Origin: Nitrospira sp.
Lineage (GTDB): Bacteria > Nitrospirota > Thermodesulfovibrionia > Thermodesulfovibrionales > SM23-35
Reading direction: 5' to 3'
Assembly (NCBI GenBank): GCA_016873595.1
Contig: VGWZ01000091.1
Span: 1 to 7,698 of the forward strand
DNA: 7,698 nucleotides
Shown here in pieces: positions 5,566 through 7,698 of this stretch. The notes below the pieces were generated by a model. That model was not told the DNA's origin and did no database searches. It saw only the letters and a program-made list of their open reading frames with translations. How positions within the stretch are numbered: position 1 is the first letter of the stretch; each line of letters opens with the position of its first letter. A program made the translations under genes and the position numbers.

Positions 5566-5583
5566 TTTATAAGCTATTATAAA
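5566..5583 (-). promoter_or_regulatory. Fur/PerR-like operator overlapping the rubrerythrin -10
   Basis: Perfect 7-bp arms TTTATAA and TTATAAA flank a GCTA centre. The core, TTATAA-GCT-ATTATAA, is one base longer in the middle than the PerR box consensus TTATAAT-N-ATTATAA. A TATAAT on the minus strand at 5576-5581 lies inside it, with no strong -35 about 17 bases above. Binding of a repressor here would block the rubrerythrin promoter. Which regulator binds, if any, is inference. Confidence 0.5.
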
Positions 5584-5685
5584 CTATTTTTCTTTTCACC
5601 ATGCCTCATCCCTAAATTATTCGTTGCAATGTTGCAATTTATTGGTAAAATTATCTATATTCCACTACATTAAAAGGGGGTAACC

Positions 5686-5760
5686 TTGGCAAGGAAGTCA
5701 AGGAATGAAGAAGATGTAGAAGAAATGGCTTTGCAAAATAGCCTTGTAAAATTGCAATAA
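5686..5760 (+). CDS. 24-codon open frame with TTG start upstream of the ATPase
   Basis: TTG 5686 follows AAAAGGGGGT at 5672-5681 with a 4-base gap, a good ribosome binding site. The frame reads M(L)ARKSRNEEDVEEMALQNS and a few more residues, ending 18 bases before the ATPase ATG. An in-frame TAA lies just upstream, so it cannot start earlier. I do not recognise it. It could be a tiny leader peptide that couples translation to the ATPase, whose own start has no Shine-Dalgarno, or the remnant of a longer gene. It may also be chance. Confidence 0.35.
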   Translation: MARKSRNEEDVEEMALQNSLVKLQ

Positions 5761-5778
5761 CATTGATAATATGTTTGT

Positions 5779-7053
5779 ATGAATTTCATAAAAAGAAGCA
5801 TTACAGATGTTTTACTGCAAAGATTAACAAAAGAGCATATAGTTGTTTTAACAGGGGCAAGGCAGACAGGCAAGACAACCTTGTGCGAGAGCATCCTGCC
5901 AGGACTTTTAGGCATGCCGTTTTCATACATATCATTTGACGACCCTGATGAGCGACTGAGATTTCAAAAATCAGCAATTGAGATTCTGGAATCTCTTGAT
6001 ACACCCTTAATTATCCTTGACGAGGTGCAGAAGATACCTGCATTGTTTGACCCCTTAAAATATGTTGTAGACAAACAGAAAAAACAGAGGATAAAAAGGT
6101 CATATATCCTGACAGGCTCATCACAGATACTCTTGATAAAGAACATAAAAGAGACCCTGGCAGGCAGGGTAGCGTTATTCAATCTATATCCCTTTTCCCT
6201 TTCCGAAGTAATCGGGAGTGGTGATACTCCTTTTTTAACACGGGTCTGGGAGGGGAAAACAATAACAGATAACAATCTGAAATCGTTTAATATTTTGTCC
6301 ACCGAGACAACCCGTAATGCAATGAATGTCAGAAATGAGCACCAGCTTTGGGGAGGATACCCGCCTATATGGATGAGGAAAACAAAGGAAGACAAGATTA
6401 AGTGGTTAAAGGACTATCGTAAAACGTATATCGAAAGGGATGTCCTTGATGTAGGGCAGATAGCAAATATAGATAACTTTATCGTTGCCCAAAAACTTTT
6501 GTGTGCCAGAACAGGACAGATTTTCAGTATCAGCGAAGTGGCGAGGGATTTATCTTTAGCAGTAAACACCATAAAGCGGTATATCAATCTGCTGTCAATG
6601 TCTTTTCAGTGCTATCTTCTTCCCCCATATTATGAAAATGTCGGCAAGCGTTTCATCAAAAGTCCAAAGATATTCTTTCCCGATGCGGGACTAAACAGGG
6701 TTATATTAGGAGAGGCAGTTGTCAGTTCAGTCGCATTTTATGAGACATGGGTTTTTTCAGAACTTTTGAAATGGAGGGAATTACAGCCTATAGAGCCTGA
6801 GATATTCTTTTATCGCACATCAGGAGGCATGGAAATAGACTTTTTGATATACGGCAATAAGACAATACTGCCTATTGATGCAAAAGACAGCGATAAGGTA
6901 AGTTATGCAGACGGCCGCCATCTTGAATCCTTTATTTCAACTCATAAAAAGACTTCGCATATTGGCATTGTCGTTTACCGTGGTAGGGAGATTAAGGAGA
7001 TAAGAACAAATATATGGGCGATACCTGACTGGTATCTTTTCGGAGGGGTTTAG
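5779..7053 (+). CDS. AAA_14/DUF4143 P-loop ATPase
   Basis: This 424-residue protein belongs to the widespread family of AAA-type ATPases with a C-terminal DUF4143 domain, common in accessory regions and of mostly unknown role. The N-terminal ATPase shows Walker A GARQTGKT (26-33), Walker B LIILDEV (77-83) and a sensor-type LTGSSQ (111-116). IERDV (218-222) and a winged-helix segment (about 246-285, SEVARDLSLAVNTIKRYI) follow. DUF4143 begins near KSPKIFFPDAGL (294-305). Its end has a PD-(D/E)xK nuclease-like pattern: GGMEIDF (349-355) then PIDAK (365-369), where the usual E-x-K is D-A-K. Motifs are intact and length is normal. ATG 5779 has no Shine-Dalgarno; no alternative start fits better. 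Neighbours are an R-subunit-like fragment and HigBA, which points to an accessory island. Confidence 0.92.
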   Translation: MNFIKRSITDVLLQRLTKEHIVVLTGARQTGKTTLCESILPGLLGMPFSYISFDDPDERLRFQKSAIEILESLDTPLIILDEVQKIPALFDPLKYVVDKQKKQRIKRSYILTGSSQILLIKNIKETLAGRVALFNLYPFSLSEVIGSGDTPFLTRVWEGKTITDNNLKSFNILSTETTRNAMNVRNEHQLWGGYPPIWMRKTKEDKIKWLKDYRKTYIERDVLDVGQIANIDNFIVAQKLLCARTGQIFSISEVARDLSLAVNTIKRYINLLSMSFQCYLLPPYYENVGKRFIKSPKIFFPDAGLNRVILGEAVVSSVAFYETWVFSELLKWRELQPIEPEIFFYRTSGGMEIDFLIYGNKTILPIDAKDSDKVSYADGRHLESFISTHKKTSHIGIVVYRGREIKEIRTNIWAIPDWYLFGGV

Positions 7054-7056
7054 CTT

Positions 7057-7218
7057 GTGCAAAGCAATTCCGGAAGATATAGGGGGATAAACATTATCCT
7101 TCAGACTAACAAAGCAACTGACACTGATTTAAAAGTTATTGAAAGGCTTCAGCAAGCTGGCTGGAAGCGGGGAGATACTTTGTTCTATCAGCAAGAGTAT
7201 GCTTTAAGCTCGGAGTAA
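7057..7218 (+). CDS. 53-codon frame resembling the N-terminus of a restriction R subunit, probably a remnant
   Basis: The GTG start at 7057 lies 8 bases after GGAGGGG, which is inside the end of the ATPase gene, and 3 bases past its stop. The product contains NKATDTDLKVIERLQQAGWK and then RGDTLFYQQEYALSSE before TAA. The pattern of a short helix with VIERLQQAGW followed by an EYAL-type strand is like the start of type I R-subunit-like helicase/nuclease proteins, which run to many hundreds of residues, so this would be a truncated copy. The first ten or so residues do not look conserved. It could instead be a genuine small protein cotranscribed with the ATPase. The similarity is from memory and is the weakest part of the call. 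Confidence 0.4.
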   Translation: MQSNSGRYRGINIILQTNKATDTDLKVIERLQQAGWKRGDTLFYQQEYALSSE

Positions 7219-7265
7219 TAAAATCTGTTTAAGTTTAATGGGAAATTAGCAGTAAAAATAAATAA

Positions 7266-7294
7266 TTGACTCTGCTCATAAAAATTTGTAATAT
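7266..7294 (+). promoter_or_regulatory. Sigma-70 promoter of the higBA operon
   Basis: TTGACT (7266-7271) and TAATAT (7289-7294) are separated by exactly 17 bases. The -10 lies 31 bases before the HigB start. The spacing and both hexamers are close to consensus, and the -10 overlaps the operator palindrome, as expected of an autoregulated toxin-antitoxin operon. Confidence 0.75.
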
Positions 7295-7318
7295 AACGCT
7301 ATATGTTATAGTGTTATA
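7292..7318 (+). promoter_or_regulatory. 27-bp palindromic operator of higBA
   Basis: Arms of 12 bases (TATAAC-G-CTATA and TATAG-T-GTTATA) flank a TGT centre, with one mismatched pair. It overlaps the last bases of the -10 and ends 7 bases before the HigB ATG. The two halves are spaced for a dimeric helix-turn-helix repressor, so binding by HigA or the HigBA complex is likely. This is inferred from family behaviour and position. Confidence 0.7.
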
Positions 7319-7325
7319 AAAAGAT

Positions 7326-7607
7326 ATGATTAAATCATTCTCTGATGATGAAACCGAAAAATTGTATGTAACAGGTAAAAGTAAAAAGTTTCCTGTTGCG
7401 GTTTGTAAGATAGGAATACGAAAACTGGATTATTTAAGCGCGGGAAAAACCTTAGAAGATTTGAAATCACCTCCCGGAAACAGACTGGAGGCCTTAAGAG
7501 GTATTTATCAAGGTAAATATAGCATCAGGATTAATGATCAGTATAGAATAGTATTTAAATTTATCGGTTCCGATGCTTACGAAGTAGAAATTACCGACTA
7601 TCACTAA
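7326..7607 (+). CDS. higB: HigB-type toxin, RelE/ParE superfamily
   Basis: This 93-residue protein is a ribosome-associated mRNA endonuclease toxin of the HigB/RelE superfamily. It shows MIKSFSDDETEKLY at the start, LKSPPGNRLEAL (46-57) in the middle, then YSIRINDQYRIVF (65-77) and VEITDYH at the end (87-93). These are the family's typical blocks, with Arg53, Arg68, Arg74 and His93 as likely RNA-contacting or catalytic residues. Length is normal. The toxin precedes the antitoxin, the order that distinguishes higBA from most toxin-antitoxin operons. ATG 7326 has only a weak AAAAAG binding site, 7 bases after the operator, while the antitoxin has a strong one. This could favour antitoxin excess. 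Intact and probably active. Confidence 0.94.
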   Translation: MIKSFSDDETEKLYVTGKSKKFPVAVCKIGIRKLDYLSAGKTLEDLKSPPGNRLEALRGIYQGKYSIRINDQYRIVFKFIGSDAYEVEITDYH

Positions 7608-7620
7608 AGGAGATACCATT

Positions 7621-7698
7621 ATGTTTGACTTAAAGAGAAAACCTTCACATCCCGGAGAAATTTTTAAAAAGGAATTCATGGAACCTCTGAGGATATCA
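7621..7698 (+). CDS. higA: HigA-type antitoxin, N-terminal part (runs off right edge)
   Basis: The first 26 residues are in the window. They include HPGEIFKKEFMEPLRIS, the conserved lead-in to the helix-turn-helix domain of the HigA/VapI family. ATG 7621 lies 8 bases after a strong AAGGAG, and 13 bases after the HigB stop, so the two genes share a transcript. HigA neutralises HigB by binding it and, as a dimer, represses the operon at the upstream palindrome. The DNA-binding domain itself lies beyond the edge. Confidence 0.92.
   Translation, partial: MFDLKRKPSHPGEIFKKEFMEPLRIS

Overview
The window looks like a piece of an AT-rich chromosome from an anaerobic or microaerophilic Gram-negative bacterium. 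A desktop guess is Nitrospirota or Desulfobacterota. The clues are a rubrerythrin with a PerR-like operator, a divergent class II aldolase, a soluble histidine kinase of a type common there, and dispersed palindromic repeats (a C-run/G-run palindrome and a 33-bp repeat in two copies). The taxonomy is inference; nothing in the window fixes it.

Left part (1-3297), all on the minus strand. In transcription order: a soluble sensor histidine kinase, a DUF1284 cysteine-rich protein, a class II fructose-bisphosphate aldolase-type enzyme, a broken 6-phosphofructokinase start, and the N-terminus of PurF, which runs off the left edge. The 412 bases between the aldolase and PurF hold the kinase remnant and a cluster of inverted repeats, one of them a copy of the dispersed 33-bp repeat.

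Middle part (3298-5685). A plus-strand radical SAM/SPASM protein is followed at 44 bases by an unlisted 20-residue lysine- and cysteine-rich peptide with a near-perfect ribosome binding site. I read this as a minimal RiPP pair: maturase plus precursor. The leader between them can form two mutually exclusive hairpins around that binding site. The maturase gene carries an in-frame 50-bp palindromic repeat that adds about 17 Pro/Gly-rich residues just after its FeS motif. Converging on it from the minus strand are a decayed, unrecognised reading frame and a rubrerythrin-like diiron protein with a Fur/PerR-type palindrome over its -10 region.

Right part (5686-7698), plus strand, looks like accessory DNA: a short TTG-started frame, an AAA_14/DUF4143 ATPase, a 53-codon frame resembling the start of a restriction R subunit, and a HigB-HigA toxin-antitoxin pair with a clear sigma-70 promoter and overlapping operator. 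HigA runs off the right edge. The strongest candidate for something new is the radical SAM/short peptide pair.
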